Shown here in pieces: positions 11,341 through 23,263 of a stretch of DNA of 64,000 bases. Under the pieces are notes generated by a model. That model made no database searches and was not told the DNA's origin. It saw only the letters and a list, made by a program, of their open reading frames with translations. Made by a program: the position numbers and the translations under genes. Each line of letters begins with the position of its first letter. Position 1 is the stretch's first letter. Source of the stretch: Galdieria partita (taxonomy: Eukaryota > Rhodophyta > Bangiophyceae > Galdieriales > Galdieriaceae); NCBI GenBank assembly GCA_025991245.1, contig BQMJ01000076.1, positions 1 through 64,000 of the forward strand, in the 5' to 3' direction.

Positions 11341-14200
11341 CAATGAATTATGTTCTCGTGAAACCAATGTTATAAAGCAAAGAATTATTTAATAATTCAA
11401 ATATTTTGACTTACCTTGTTGCTTTCATATTGGGTAGTGTTTAAGTTTTGTTTTGTTTGTTGATCCATTCGTGTCAATTCATCTTCGCCTATGAAATCTT
11501 CATCTCCTAACATACTCGTGCACTTGTACCGCTTTTGACTGATCATGAATTTTCTCTAGTACTTGTTTTAGGAAAACGTTTTCATTTGTTTGGAGCCAAC
11601 ATAATTCATTATTTACTTGAAATGTTGCTAAACTAAATTGGCTCCGTTTCTTGCATCTCCCGTATCAGAGCCCTTTTCGATTCACTGACAGTGGTTTGAA
11701 AAGTACAACCTTGTTTTGCCTTATGGTTTCTTTATGCTGTCTTATCTATCACTTAGCAATTTGGCAAAACAGGGTTTTATTTTCTTATGATCATTGTATA
11801 CTTCTTATTTCATTCTGTGAGTATCCTTGTATACTATTATGCTACTTTGCTGGTGGTATACATATTGAACCAAAAGTAAGCCATACCATACATATGCCAT
11901 AAAAAAGGCTTTCAATTGAAACAGGCAGTTAACAATGACAGCATTAATATTCCATAATCTGCTGTTCTTCCTCTTTCTTGTTGCTTAGTGTCTATCTGGT
12001 CTCTATTTTGGGCGATAACTATTAGAAAATTATATTACTGCGTGGCATTTTTCATTATTGGTCATATTGTACTCTCACTCTTTTTCTCTACAATCAATTT
12101 CTCCTTCCTTGCTTTCTTAGCTTTTAATACTTTTTTATTCTTTTACTATGATTACATAATATTTTGGTTTCTTCCTAGTTTTTTTTCTCTAGAATTTTCT
12201 ATTTGAAACTCGTTGTTACGGAAGTCCTCCAATCGAAATTCTAGTTCTTCCATTATTACCATAAGAAATTTCAATACGTTTTGCTTTTCATACTTATCTA
12301 GAGTTTAAATCGGTACTTGGAGGACAGAAATTAAATGAATGCCTTCCACTGAGGTAAATATTCATTTCTACGTTTTAATAGGGAGCAAGAACAAGATTGA
12401 GACTAGCAGTCTTTGTTAACGGCTCAACTTGAAATACTGTGGTATTTGAGACACTGCAGGAGAAGCTCTACTTGTAAATATTCTAGTGTACTTGCAAACT
12501 GGATCAAGAATTTCCAACTATGTCATGTATGCAAAAATGCACCATAGAGATTTTGAATCAATCGTTGGTCTTTCCTCAACTTTTCCAGAGGACAATGGAG
12601 TATGAAAGAAGAGCTTGGTAAGTTCGATTCTTTTACTACTTCATTTCTGTTGATTTCGACTACTAATTATTTTTATATTTACAAATAAATGGCACTCTAG
12701 GCATTTTTTAGACAGTTGGAGCTTACTCTTGGCTAATCGTGAAAAAGTTCATATGAAACAAGAAAACACAAATTAGTATATACAAACCAATTTCTACAAC
12801 TTTTTTCCACAAATATCTGCTTTAAAAAAATTTTGAAAAATTTTTGAATTTTGTCGAGAATTGGCAACGTAGAACAAAACACACCCCATGACAGCCAAAA
12901 GGCAATAGAGGAAAGTGAGGGGAAATGAATCAATGAACCCTCATGTGAACTAAAATAACTTCTTACTGGATTTCCCAACAACCCAGCTTGGATCCTAATT
13001 CAGCCTAATAAAATCTACAATCCAACAAGTTTTTCTTTTGCAACACGATCTACTAAGATTCTGTATATTATTTGCTAATATTGTTTTCACAGATATCACT
13101 TTCTAATTTAGTCTCTTGTAAAGAATAGAGGTTTCTTTGTAAAATTGCATTTCTTCTTGTTGAGTGTGTATGGTTTTTGAATGTGCAGTTTTTTCCAGGT
13201 AGTACTTTAGGTGTTTTTTATGTTAATCTTTTTCCTCTTTCACATCACAGTGTAATTGGAAATGATTTCAGCTTGTGCATTATAAACAACTTTATTGTTT
13301 TAATGTATTTTATTCTGAACTTTCTGTATGGTCCGCTTTTATATGTTTTCCTAATTGTTTTAATGCGCCACTGGGTTACATAAAATTTCGTAAACTTTTT
13401 CTTCTCCTTGACTTCCTGTAATTTAGAAATTTGATTGTGTTTGTCCTTGTTTTGGCAGAGTAGTTTGTCCTTGAACTGATATTGTTGTTACCAGAAATTT
13501 TTGGTTTTCTTTTTCTCTTTTAAATTGAATATTCTATGTGGAACTCTCACAAGTACATGGTGTCTTCAATAAGTTTCTGTGATAAATAAAGCTTCTCATG
13601 TCGATTGTCTTGCATCTCTATTTATCGTTTTGATTAATATTGGGTTGTTTGAGACTTTTCTTTTAAACTCTGATCTTAGAAGAATTTTTGTATAGTTGTT
13701 CTTCATAATAAAGTTTTTCTTATGAAGCAATATGAGAACTTTCTTTTTTTGGCGTTGGTTGATAGCTCTACTGCATTGGCCCAGCTCTGTCCAATTATGA
13801 ATAATTCTGATTAGCTGATTGGTAAAACTTGAATGGTCAATTCTAGTCTTTGCCATTTTTTAAGAATTTGCGTTGATTCTTTGAAGTCTCTCTGTTTACA
13901 GTTTTTTGACACAAGGTGGCTAAACGTTGAGTCTCGCCTCTCCTGAATTGGGTTCAAGCATATACAAATTGCCAAGATTCGATTTCTTAGATATTATCAA
14001 TTGTATTTTCCTTCTATAATGGTCTTTTTTGGTACTGTGTATTGCAGTTGGTGTTTGTCTTTCTTTCTTGGCTAAAAGTCTTTCTCGTTTGTATATAATT
14101 GACAAGGTAATTTGGCTATAAATGAAATTACGTGTCGTGTACATCTTTTATTATCAATTGAATAGAAAAAATTCCTTGCCTTTCAGACTTTTTTATCATT
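11341..14200. other. Gene-free T-rich subtelomeric DNA
   Basis: AT-rich sequence with the same strong T bias on the + strand as the repeat units. Around 11860-11960 it resembles the region near 10690-10790 of unit C (a shared AAGCCAT...TTGCCATAAA...GCAATCTAG-like order), suggesting a more diverged unit copy; the limits cannot be fixed by eye. A short telomere-like block lies near 12992-13018. Open frames of 60-86 codons occur on both strands but show no recognisable protein features, so none is called. Confidence 0.5.
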
Positions 14201-14989
14201 ATGACGATCCAAATGTTGGAGAGAGTTCTTCTTGTATAATTAACTAGTCACGAAATTCAGCGTGTATTCATTCACGGACGCTAGATTTCTACGTTAATAA
14301 AATTTTAGCAACCGTACCCACCAGTATGAAGATCGACAGTTCAAGTAAACAGGGCATCAAGAATAAAATATTCATGTCTTGCTCAATTTGCTTTGTAACG
14401 TAGGAAGATCCTGGAATATCTTGCGCATATCTAGGAATGTTGCTCAGTAGAGTAATTTAATATGCTGAAAGAATCGCTGTCTAAAATGAGCAATCTATTT
14501 ATAAATTCGTGGACAGTTGTCAATTGGTATACTTTGTATTTGTCAGGCTTTTTATAGAATTATACGTTGTATAGTTGATTGTGATTTCCAAATAGGAAGA
14601 CAGCGCTATTTAAGTGCCAACAGTAATACTATTCAAACAATATCCTTTCCAAAACTGTGTCTCACAAACTGTCAACTGCTGAGTATTTATAGACTTGAGC
14701 ACAAAAGACTACGGTAGCCATTCCAAACATACACTATGCCGACGAGTTGCGAAAGCTCTCTTTTGTGAAAATTTTTCCCATCAGACGCTCTTTTTCTTCC
14801 AAGTTTTGTTTCGAATTTGCATCCTTCAAGTGACCTCGTCAAGTAAGATTAGCAAGCAACGACGTAAAGATGCTTCAAAGTGGGTGTACAAACTCTGTTC
14901 ACGTCCGTTTTCGAAACAGCAACTCACAGTTGAACTGCACAGTTGAGTTGCCACGAGCCAATCTCCCCTCTCCACTTGGACAATAGATT

Positions 14990-15690
14990 CTCAATAGACA
15001 AAAACTGACAATGACAAGAATCGTTTTTGTGAAGAGCCAAAGAGACTCATCTCAGAATATACTCCGATCGTTACAAACGATCTTGGTAGTTGTTCCACAA
15101 GAGAGAGTCCTCATCTGTTGTTCACAGGACAACAATTACTAGTACAAATCAATTGGAAAAACCAAGTTACATTGGAAGACTAGAGTGGGACAAGGATTCA
15201 AGGTCAAAGACTATTTGGAGCCTTTGTGCCGACTGGTTCCCCACTACTCCGCAGGATCAACGTCTTCAAACAGACCAAAAACAAAGGATCAACAAATTCT
15301 CGAACAGAACCTCCGTTGCACTCGACATGAACTTGGAAGCGACTTTGAGGTTCAAGCCAAGTTGTTGACAGGAAACGAACAAACCAAACCGCGCCTTGGC
15401 CGGAATTTCAAGAAGTGCGAAGTCATAAAACCTCAAAGTTTGGTCGTACTAAAAAGTTCTTCTCCAAATTCAACTATTTAAAGTTTCATTAAAAATGAAC
15501 AACTTTGTACACTTCAAACCGGGTGGTAACAAAGCAACTACAGCCACAGTTGAGCAAAACAATCACAAAGAGAGATTGGGCAAAGAAGAGCTCCTCGAGT
15601 ACCGTCAAAAGTGCACACGCCATATAGTTTCATATGTACCTAGTGAAAACTTTCCAAGGGAAGCCTCCACTCAAAGCTTTACCTAGAATA
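14990..15690 (+). repeat. Dispersed 0.7-kb repeat, copy 1 (possible NTPase gene relic)
   Basis: This stretch shares ordered blocks with 17090-17480 and 19440-20150, for example TTCAAGGTCAAAGACTATTT, then a CCAAAAACAAAGGATCAACA-like block, then a GCCATATAGTTTC block. The segment near 15195-15225 also resembles, at DNA and protein level (a KDYLEPL-like string), the HYLEPL region of the NTPase gene at 26675-29075. It may therefore be an old, heavily broken relic of that family. No full reading frame survives. The repeat is seen; the family assignment is a weak inference. Confidence 0.45.
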
Positions 15691-17089
15691 CTATTGATTC
15701 TCTAGTGTTGCATTATTTGAAGAGCCGTTATGCTAGAATGAGTGTCGGCATACCCCCGAGAGTAAAGCCCACCATTGTATAGTGAGATAAACTCACCTTT
15801 GTTATCTACCTTGGAGATTTACTGGCTTCAAGTTGATTTGGAGAACATTGAGTTCTAGTCGATAGGAATCATTTCAAGAAAGTATAATCTGCCACTTTCA
15901 AGAAGAAGAGTGTGTTTCCCATAACTTGGAACGATTGGGTGTGCAGTCGCCAAGTTGTCATAGAGAAATTTCGTCAAGTAGAGTGAACACTTGTGCTGAT
16001 CAATGTCTATCTGACCTGTTTGCAACTTGGAGGACTGTGAATCTTGTGTTACCAGTATCAAGGACTTTTTAGACTTTTGCAGATTTGAGTTTATACACTC
16101 TGGTCGAGTATTTCAATTATCAACAAAACGTGATTCAAGTAAACATTGGAAGTCACACATGTATAATTTGTAGTTTGCCTACAAGTATGTTGATAAAGAA
16201 TCCAGTCGAGTTTCTCAATTTGCTTGAATACATAGACCAAGTGTCGCATATTCTATTTTGTATAATTCAATTGCGAAAATAAAGAATCGATTGTTAACTC
16301 TTTCTATTTTGTGAGTTCTACATATGAAAACTCTCCATAATACCATAGCGTCATGACTCATATAATAAGTATCGTTGCAAAACTTTGCCTTGTTTGTCCC
16401 TTCACAACAATAGTCAAAAACAAAGACCCTCGAGCCACTTCCTCCTATGCATCTAAAACACCGCAAAGTTTGAAACAGTCTATGTTTCACAAAATTCAAC
16501 AATAAAACACGGGAAATTCTGCAAACACTAGAGTACTCCAAAATTGGAGAAAGATAACCAAATTGTCAAAGACAAAGAATTGCCTACACTAGTAAATCCA
16601 ACAGAGAAAAGCAAAGAGGCAAGAAAGAAGCAACTCAGTCATAAACTCTTCAACTATACCCAGAATACTTCAACACGTTATGAAGCTAGTTCCGGGACTG
16701 ACTCTCGATTCTGGTTCCCTCAGAGTTTCTCTGATAAAAACCACAGAAGCATCTACAATAGTTCTATTAAACCCCACTCTCATGAAAACTTTCAAAGTTG
16801 CCTATTATCCACACTTATTCTAAAACGCAACGCCAAAAACTCAAACTTAGAAAAATGTCTGTTGTACAATTTGGAAACATAGCAACTGGTCAAGAACTCA
16901 AACAGTCATAAAGCTTTATATAATTCCCAGTCAACTAGCTCATATATCGCAACTTTCGTGGTTTCTTCAAGTCGGTCAACGGAAGGTTGAAAGCTGCCAT
17001 CATCACTCCGCCTGTTCCAATCAAAGCAATCCGCTCATGTCTCCTCTTTAGTTGGATAAGAGACTTTAAATGGTCATAAACTCACAAAT
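15691..17089. other. No recognisable gene
   Basis: A-rich sequence between two copies of the dispersed repeat. The longest open frames (about 108-112 codons near 16215-16882, on both strands) have no recognised motif and no neighbours suggesting expression. Confidence 0.5.
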
Positions 17090-17480
17090 AAAGGAACTGG
17101 TTGTTTGAAGAATACAAGAATCAACTCAGAATGTACTTCGAGTGCTACAAAAGACCTTGATGAGTGTGCTACAAAAGAAGATTCACAACAGCAATTCACA
17201 AGACTTTACTTTGTAGTATACTTGGACTTGAAAAACCAAGTTAAACTACAAGACTGTATAGGGAGCAGGGGTTCAAAGTTGAAAACAATTAGCAGCTTTT
17301 TGTGCCGAATTTTCTTTTTATAGTACCCTACATAGTAAGAAAAGCCTATAAACTTAGCAGAAAATAAAGAGCAACAGTTTTCAACAAGGATCCAAGTTGA
17401 GGTACGTTCAACGTGAACTTGGACTAAAGACAAATAATTTTCAAACTTTATGGAACTCAAATGTCAAGTCTTGAAAGTTT
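17090..17480 (+). repeat. Dispersed repeat, copy 2 (partial)
   Basis: Shorter and more diverged copy of the element at 14990-15690. The block GGGAGCAGGGGTTCAAAGTT aligns with the corresponding block of copy 1, followed by a similar AGAGCAACAGTT stretch. It is broken many times over and has no usable reading frame. Confidence 0.45.
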
Positions 17481-17979
17481 ACAACCAATACTAGCAGGTC
17501 TTGGATGGCAAAGTTTGGTCTCGAAGAGTTTCACGTTGAAATCCACTGTTTAATGCTTTAGGCATTACTGTCGAAATTTATCGTTTTGCTTTGAGGCAGT
17601 ATTATTCCACTGAAGAGGAATTATTTTACTTTGTTCGAATCTTGAATCTGTTTACGCATCACCATGCTACTCTCCAACAAAATGAACTGAGTAAAAACGT
17701 AGCTTCTTTTGTGCTTCTATTCTATACTTGAATTGTTCGTGTGATTCAGAATCATCTGTCAATGGTTACAATTCTACTATATTTGTATCCATTTAGGCAA
17801 TTCTGTCAGACGAATTGGAGTCGAAACCCAATTCTTCTTTATAAGGATGTTTCAAATCCATTTTACATAGAAAAACAATTTAAATTGTAGATTGCCAAAT
17901 TCATTCGAGTCGAATCATTTCTGTAAGCTCCAAGTATACTATAGTTATTTCCCGTTGATGACATTAAAATGGCTATGAC

Positions 17980-18290
17980 GAAGATAATGATGGCTATTAC
18001 ACTGGTAGTCTTCTTGAATTCCTTAAAAAATGAACTTTGAGTTTTGGTTGAAACATTTTAAGTCTCTTTTTATCTATTCTCAACAGGGTTCAACTTAAAA
18101 TCACTTTGTAGGCTTCTCAATATGTACTCTTATAACTTTCTTGTTCAATTTATTTTTTAAGAATGATTGAATTCAGAGAATCACTCGTCAGGTAGGCTAT
18201 TTTGTTATAAATTAAAAAGCAGTTGATTCTTTGTTCCTTTTTTAGTACTACTGTCTTTCTTCCTTCTGTGTTTAGACATAAAGTCGGACT
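17980..18290. repeat. Isolated fragment of the subtelomeric unit
   Basis: About 300 bases similar to 5045-5260 of unit B and 9555-9780 of unit C: the order 'TTTTATCTATTCTCAACA', a 'TCACTTTGTAGG-like' block, 'AAGAATGATTGAATT' and an 'ACTACTGTCT' block is kept. It lies 6.6 kb inside the last full unit, so unit fragments are scattered further in. Confidence 0.65.
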
Positions 18291-19439
18291 ATAGTTTGAA
18301 TTCCATTCTTTCTCAGTGGCTTCTCCTTGTATAGTATGATGATCTCTATTGTGCAATCTCTTGGCCTTTTTGTTGTTACTTTTTGCAACTTTTTACTATT
18401 CGAGGAATAAAAATGAATCTATTCTCTTTCTGTTCCATACTCTCTTATATATTGCCAAAGCTTAAAATTTTTACCAGAAAGAGTCTTAAGACGAGAAGAG
18501 TTTCACTGACATGTGAAGTAGAATGAAAAGTTAATGGTTCATTGATTGTCTCTTGAGTATACAAGGTTCTTAAAACCAATGACTTTCTTTATAATTCTTG
18601 ATCTTTCAAACAAAATTTATCAATCAACAGAATAATCAAGTAAATTCTTTTTGAGTAGCAACTAATTGAATGAGTCATCTTTCCTTTATCATGTTCATTT
18701 CCTTGCAAACAATCTATACATATCTTGAATATCGATAAAAGAACTCAAGTGAAAAGTTGGAGCAAGTGTAATTTACCACATTCAATGAATCGTGTTTGAA
18801 ATTCGGATTCAAACTATTTCCCAAAGGAGCCTTACAATATGGGTATGACCTCTAAATTTGATATATACTTGGACAATCTTTTTTATTTCATCTCATTCAT
18901 TGAAACCTTTACTAGACAACTTGTTTCGAATACAACTTCTTTCAAGATCTCTGCACTTTGTCAATTTATCGTAGTGTTCAAGGTTTGTTCTCGTAGCGAA
19001 TATTTCTTCCTTTGCTTTAGTTTTCAAAATACTTTGGACATTTATCAACCGATCTATTTAGTTTGCTTTTATGTTTTTTCCAATATAGATAAAATAAATC
19101 TTTCCACAAGTATGTGTATACAACTCGTTCAGGTTAAAAGGTGCCGATAATATTATGACTACTACAAAATTATCCTCTCTAACACTATTCTTATCTATAG
19201 AACAAAGAATGCGCAAAGCTATGGTAATTCTTTCCAAAAAGCTCCCACTTTCCATTCGTAGCACATCCTCTCGCTTGACAAAGCTTTTCCAGAAATTCGT
19301 TTCTTCTTTACAATTCTGGGCTTTGAATTGACCAACGATGAACTCTTAGTGCTATCTTCAGGTAAAGGCAATAACGAAACAAGCAAATGGCACAAAGACT
19401 TTTTCTAACGATCAAATTGAGTCCAACTGTGCTTTTTTT
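18291..19439. other. No recognisable gene
   Basis: AT-rich spacer. An open frame of 103 codons on the + strand near 18839-19150 overlaps one on the other strand. Neither has recognisable domains, so I do not call them genes. Confidence 0.5.
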
Positions 19440-20150
19440 GCAGAGCACGAGTAGTTTTTGAATTTCACAGCCCAGTTATCAAGGGATCTCTTCTCTCCAT
19501 TTGGAAAAACAAACCATTGCTAGACACAAACTGACGAATAAGAAACCGGCAGGGTGTTCGATCAACACAGAATCAATTTCTAATACAGGTAAAAGACTTC
19601 GATGACTGAAGTAAAAGCGAGGATTCTCAACGTTATTACAAGACATCAACAAGTGACAAGTATTCAAACTCAAAGACAACTAGGAGCCTCATTACCTAGG
19701 CGATTTTTCACGATATTACGCATATTAAATACCCTCATACAGACCAAAACATAAGGATCAACAGTTCTCAAAGTGGTTCTGAGCTGCAAAGTACATAAAT
19801 TGGGACCGAAAAGGTACCTTTGTATGCCACATAAAACTCAAGGTTAAAGCCCATTCATTGAAGGCTAAGACCAAACGAATAAACGGTTTCGATAATACTC
19901 AAAAAGAATCAAAAACTTCTATATGCAATTTTCAAAAGATTTCTTGTTAAAATTCGAACAAGGAAAAGTCTATAAGGAAACTTTACTTTAAAAAGGGTAT
20001 CAGTAAAGCTACTTAGCCATTAGTTCTGCAACCACAACAATAAAACCATTGCTATAAGCCAATACGGACGTGCGCTGGTTATCTTTTGGAAGTTACAAAC
20101 CATATAGTTTCTTAGCGAAAGGTTAGCCAAGTTTTTTAGAAAGCTTAATT
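19440..20150 (+). repeat. Dispersed repeat, copy 3
   Basis: Third copy of the element at 14990-15690, recognised by the block order ATTCAAACTCAAAGACAACT, then ACCAAAACATAAGGATCAAC, then AACCATATAGTTTCTTAG. It ends about 200 bases before the first large NTPase gene. Heavily decayed, no reading frame. The meaning is uncertain, as for copy 1. Confidence 0.45.
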
Positions 20151-20352
20151 GACAAAGAGCTTAAGCCAAACAGTGCTAAAAAAACTGAAAAGTGAAAACT
20201 AAATATATTTCATAAAATAAAACATATACGTGGTAGTTTACGATTCTTCCAATACCAAAGTAAGTTTATTTTTAGTGCTATTTATCTTTTTATAATCGAG
20301 AAATTCTTTGAAGCACCAACGGCCACATATTTCCGATTTTGTTTTGGCGACG

Positions 20353-23003
20353 ATGACGAGTTTGGGTGGAAGGAGTCGTGTTGGCTATTCAGGGATTGAA
20401 TACAATCTTGTCAACCGAGAATCAGCGATATTACAAGTTCTGGAAGCTTTTGAATCTTCGTATCTTTTGGATGAAAGAGGTATACCTCAAACTCCTCGAC
20501 CTCACGTAAGCTACGCTCCGCAAATGTATGGGAGCGGCAAAAGCGCCTTCGGGGAGAACTTCCGAAGGTTCCTTTCCATCAACAAAGAACGTATTTTGCG
20601 TCATGTAGATACTAGGAAGAAGTTTCCTGGCTTTGCAATGGGGGAGAATGTAGGAGAACGAGCTCTACACGCTCTGTTAAACGAGACTTTATATGTTGTG
20701 TTGAATCTTCTCCATGTACCGAAAGGAACATGTTTTGAAGACACACTTTTGGAGTGGATAAGCGAGAAAGCTCTTTCCCAGTTTCCAAACGGTGCAGATC
20801 TACTTTCTCAAGTTCTCTCCTGTATTGGTAATCCAGAAAAATGGTTTCAGAAACTCTTGCAAGTAACCAAGAAACGTTATTTATATTTGTTTATTGATGA
20901 AATTGGAGCTTTAGAAGACGACAAATTCAAAATGTTTCAGGAATTGATGGTTTCACAAGGAGCAAATCGACTGCACAACGTGTACCGTGCCTTCTTTAGA
21001 GTTTTATCAGTGGTTGTAAGTCAACCTTTTGTCATTTGTATTGTTGCGGGGAGATCGGATTGTATAATTAGTAGAGAAGAGGATGCAATGCCTTCCCGAA
21101 TAGCGTTAAATTTTCTTCGGTTGGATCCTTTTTCAGAAGCAACTGTCAAGTACTTCATACAGAATGTTACTTGTCATAATGAACCTATTCTAAAAGTATT
21201 GTTTCCGAGTCATCCTGAGGGACACGATTGGTTCTTCAAACAAGTATATGATTATACAGGTGGTGTTCCTTACTATGTTGTTCATGTTTTAAATGAATTG
21301 GGAAAGGCATGTGAACGTTGTAATAGTTTATGTGATCTTTCAGAGGATGAAATGAAAGTGAAAATGGAAAGAATTGCTCCGACTACTTCTCTCGTAGTAA
21401 CTCTTTCTCGTATGACACCCGAGTCAATGATTGTTTTTTCTTCTATGCTTCTTGCGAGTATTTTAGAATTTCGTATTCCAAAGAGAGAGACTCTATTTGG
21501 TGGTTTAGGAACAGGAAGCCATTCTGAATATGTTTTGGATATTGCCAATCATTTTGGTTTTTATTATGTGAGTTGCTCGAGAAATGAACAAGACGAAGCA
21601 AGCAGGATATCCGTTGAAGACAGCGATGAAACATATTTCAAGTTGGTTTTTCCAAAGATTGTACTAAAGCATATTCAATCGCGATATTGGACTATTCCTC
21701 CTCTTCGTTTTGTTTGTAGTTTATTTTCATCGATCAGTCGATTTGATTCACCTTCGAGTCGTGGTTTCAAATTTGAAATTATATTTACTCTTATTCTTTA
21801 TGTTCGATGGTGTTTCTGTTCCAAACTAGGAGAATTGAGTATATTTCGACATAGTTTTGTCGAACATATATCAATACAATCTACTCAAACCATTGGCAGC
21901 TTAAAAGTGGATCCCATTCCCAATTATGTTCCAGCATTTAGTTCGACAGTGAGTAGAATCCATAGTGCTAGAGAAGGAACTTACCATGTCACTGCTTGGA
22001 AACCATTTTTTGAAAGGTATTTATCAAAAGATGGAATATTTGTTCCTATTCGACAAAACTCCAATGGACCTGATGTTCTTATTCGAGTCACAGATATGAA
22101 AGGCAATTCTTTCCTTGCTATTCAAGGTGAACCTTCTTCACAGCAAACGCCTATGGAGACTGAAACCACCAAGGAGAGAGTATATTTGATAGGTGCTGCA
22201 TTGAAATGTTTTCAGTTGTCAAGTCTGGTGTTGGACGCTCAATGATTAAAGCAGAAGTTGCCAAATTTTTACATCCAGTGGCGTCACAGCTTGAATTGGA
22301 ACAGAATAATTTAACAGCCATTCAGTTGATTGTAAGCAACAAGTATAGTGAAGAAGTTTCCAGACAATTTAGTGATAATCAGAATTGGATATTGAATAGT
22401 GGAGTTTATTATGAAGACAACACTAATAATATTGTTTACAGTTCTATCACCTCTGAGATACAACCACAGAATATACGAAAAGAGTGGTTGAGGATACCTC
22501 CTCATTGTCAAGTTGTAGTATGTTCAACAACATCTTTGCGAACCTTTTTAGGTCGCAAGGCTAGCGAAGAACTTGAAAGAGTGTTTGCAGACAATCCTGG
22601 ATGGTTGGAACAACTGAAACCACTTTCTGATTTGTTGAGCAATTCGTTTGTAGATTTGTTAAGGCGTATTCCACTTGAAGAAACTGAAAGGAATAGTGGA
22701 AGGATGGAAAGAAGAAATACTCGTCCAAGTATGGATATGAATGTGATGCAAGTGGAAGAAACGAGAAGAGAAGAAAATGTTGCTGCATCAAGTTCTGCGG
22801 ATTCTTCATTTGATTGGAATACTTTTTTAAGAGAACGTTGTGGTCTTTCTGAGGAAGAGTTTTCTGTTTGCTACAGCAAAATATCAAGATTTGGTAGAAT
22901 CTCGCTTTCCAGAATGAATGAAGATTCTTTACTGGAGTTAGGCATAAGAGATCCTTCTATACTTACAAAACTGCTCATGGGAATTACAAAGGAGTTTAAC
23001 TAG
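20353..23003 (+). pseudogene. Crinkler/RHS-like P-loop NTPase gene, looks broken
   Basis: First of four large related genes. From the ATG at 20353 the N-terminal part has a Walker A loop (PQMYGSGKS, about residues 56-64) and a Walker B strand (LYLFIDEIG, about residue 180). The middle has the GGVPYY segment that is GGVPGLL in the relatives, and the distal part carries the family's PD-x-n nuclease-like region. Its end (about 22800-23000) has the pattern of a SAM domain (FLRERCGL ... LLELGI), absent from the sister copies. The element appears to have about one break. Function is unknown: the architecture resembles Crinkler/RHS NTPase-nuclease proteins, but the VNRE string near the start also fits the 'archaeal ATPase' family described as expanded in Galdieria. 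It shows no intron, unlike the core genes. Confidence 0.6.
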
Positions 23004-23263
23004 TTTTGTTTTTCTGAATTGATCACTTTGTTGTGGTTCATGGAGAATAAAGTTGGGTAGAAGCGCGTACTATCTGATGCTGGTTGTTTGATTGTCAACT
23101 TGAAATTTGGAATATTTACAACACTTCAAGTATTCTTATATTCTTGAGATGTGAGTCCTCGGAATTTCTCTTACCGAAGAACTCAACTCTATTTGTCGCG
23201 AGACTTGCTGTGAAACAGAATCTCAGCTAAAATTCTTTCGATTTTACAAATGATAATAATGAA

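Noticed and set aside
849-14144. About 20 short open frames (60-110 codons) on both strands of the subtelomeric repeats
   Set aside because: They are not conserved in frame between repeat copies, are compositionally extreme (Phe, Leu, Ser from T-rich DNA) and show no motifs.
14517-16882. Cluster of open frames of 60-112 codons considered as a multi-exon gene
   Set aside because: No splice-consistent set of exons and no family match; part of the stretch is a dispersed repeat with decayed copies.
20353-23003. Programmed frameshifting as an explanation for the interrupted first NTPase gene
   Set aside because: I saw no recognisable slippery heptamer with a downstream structure. Decay is simpler in a cluster where other copies are also broken.
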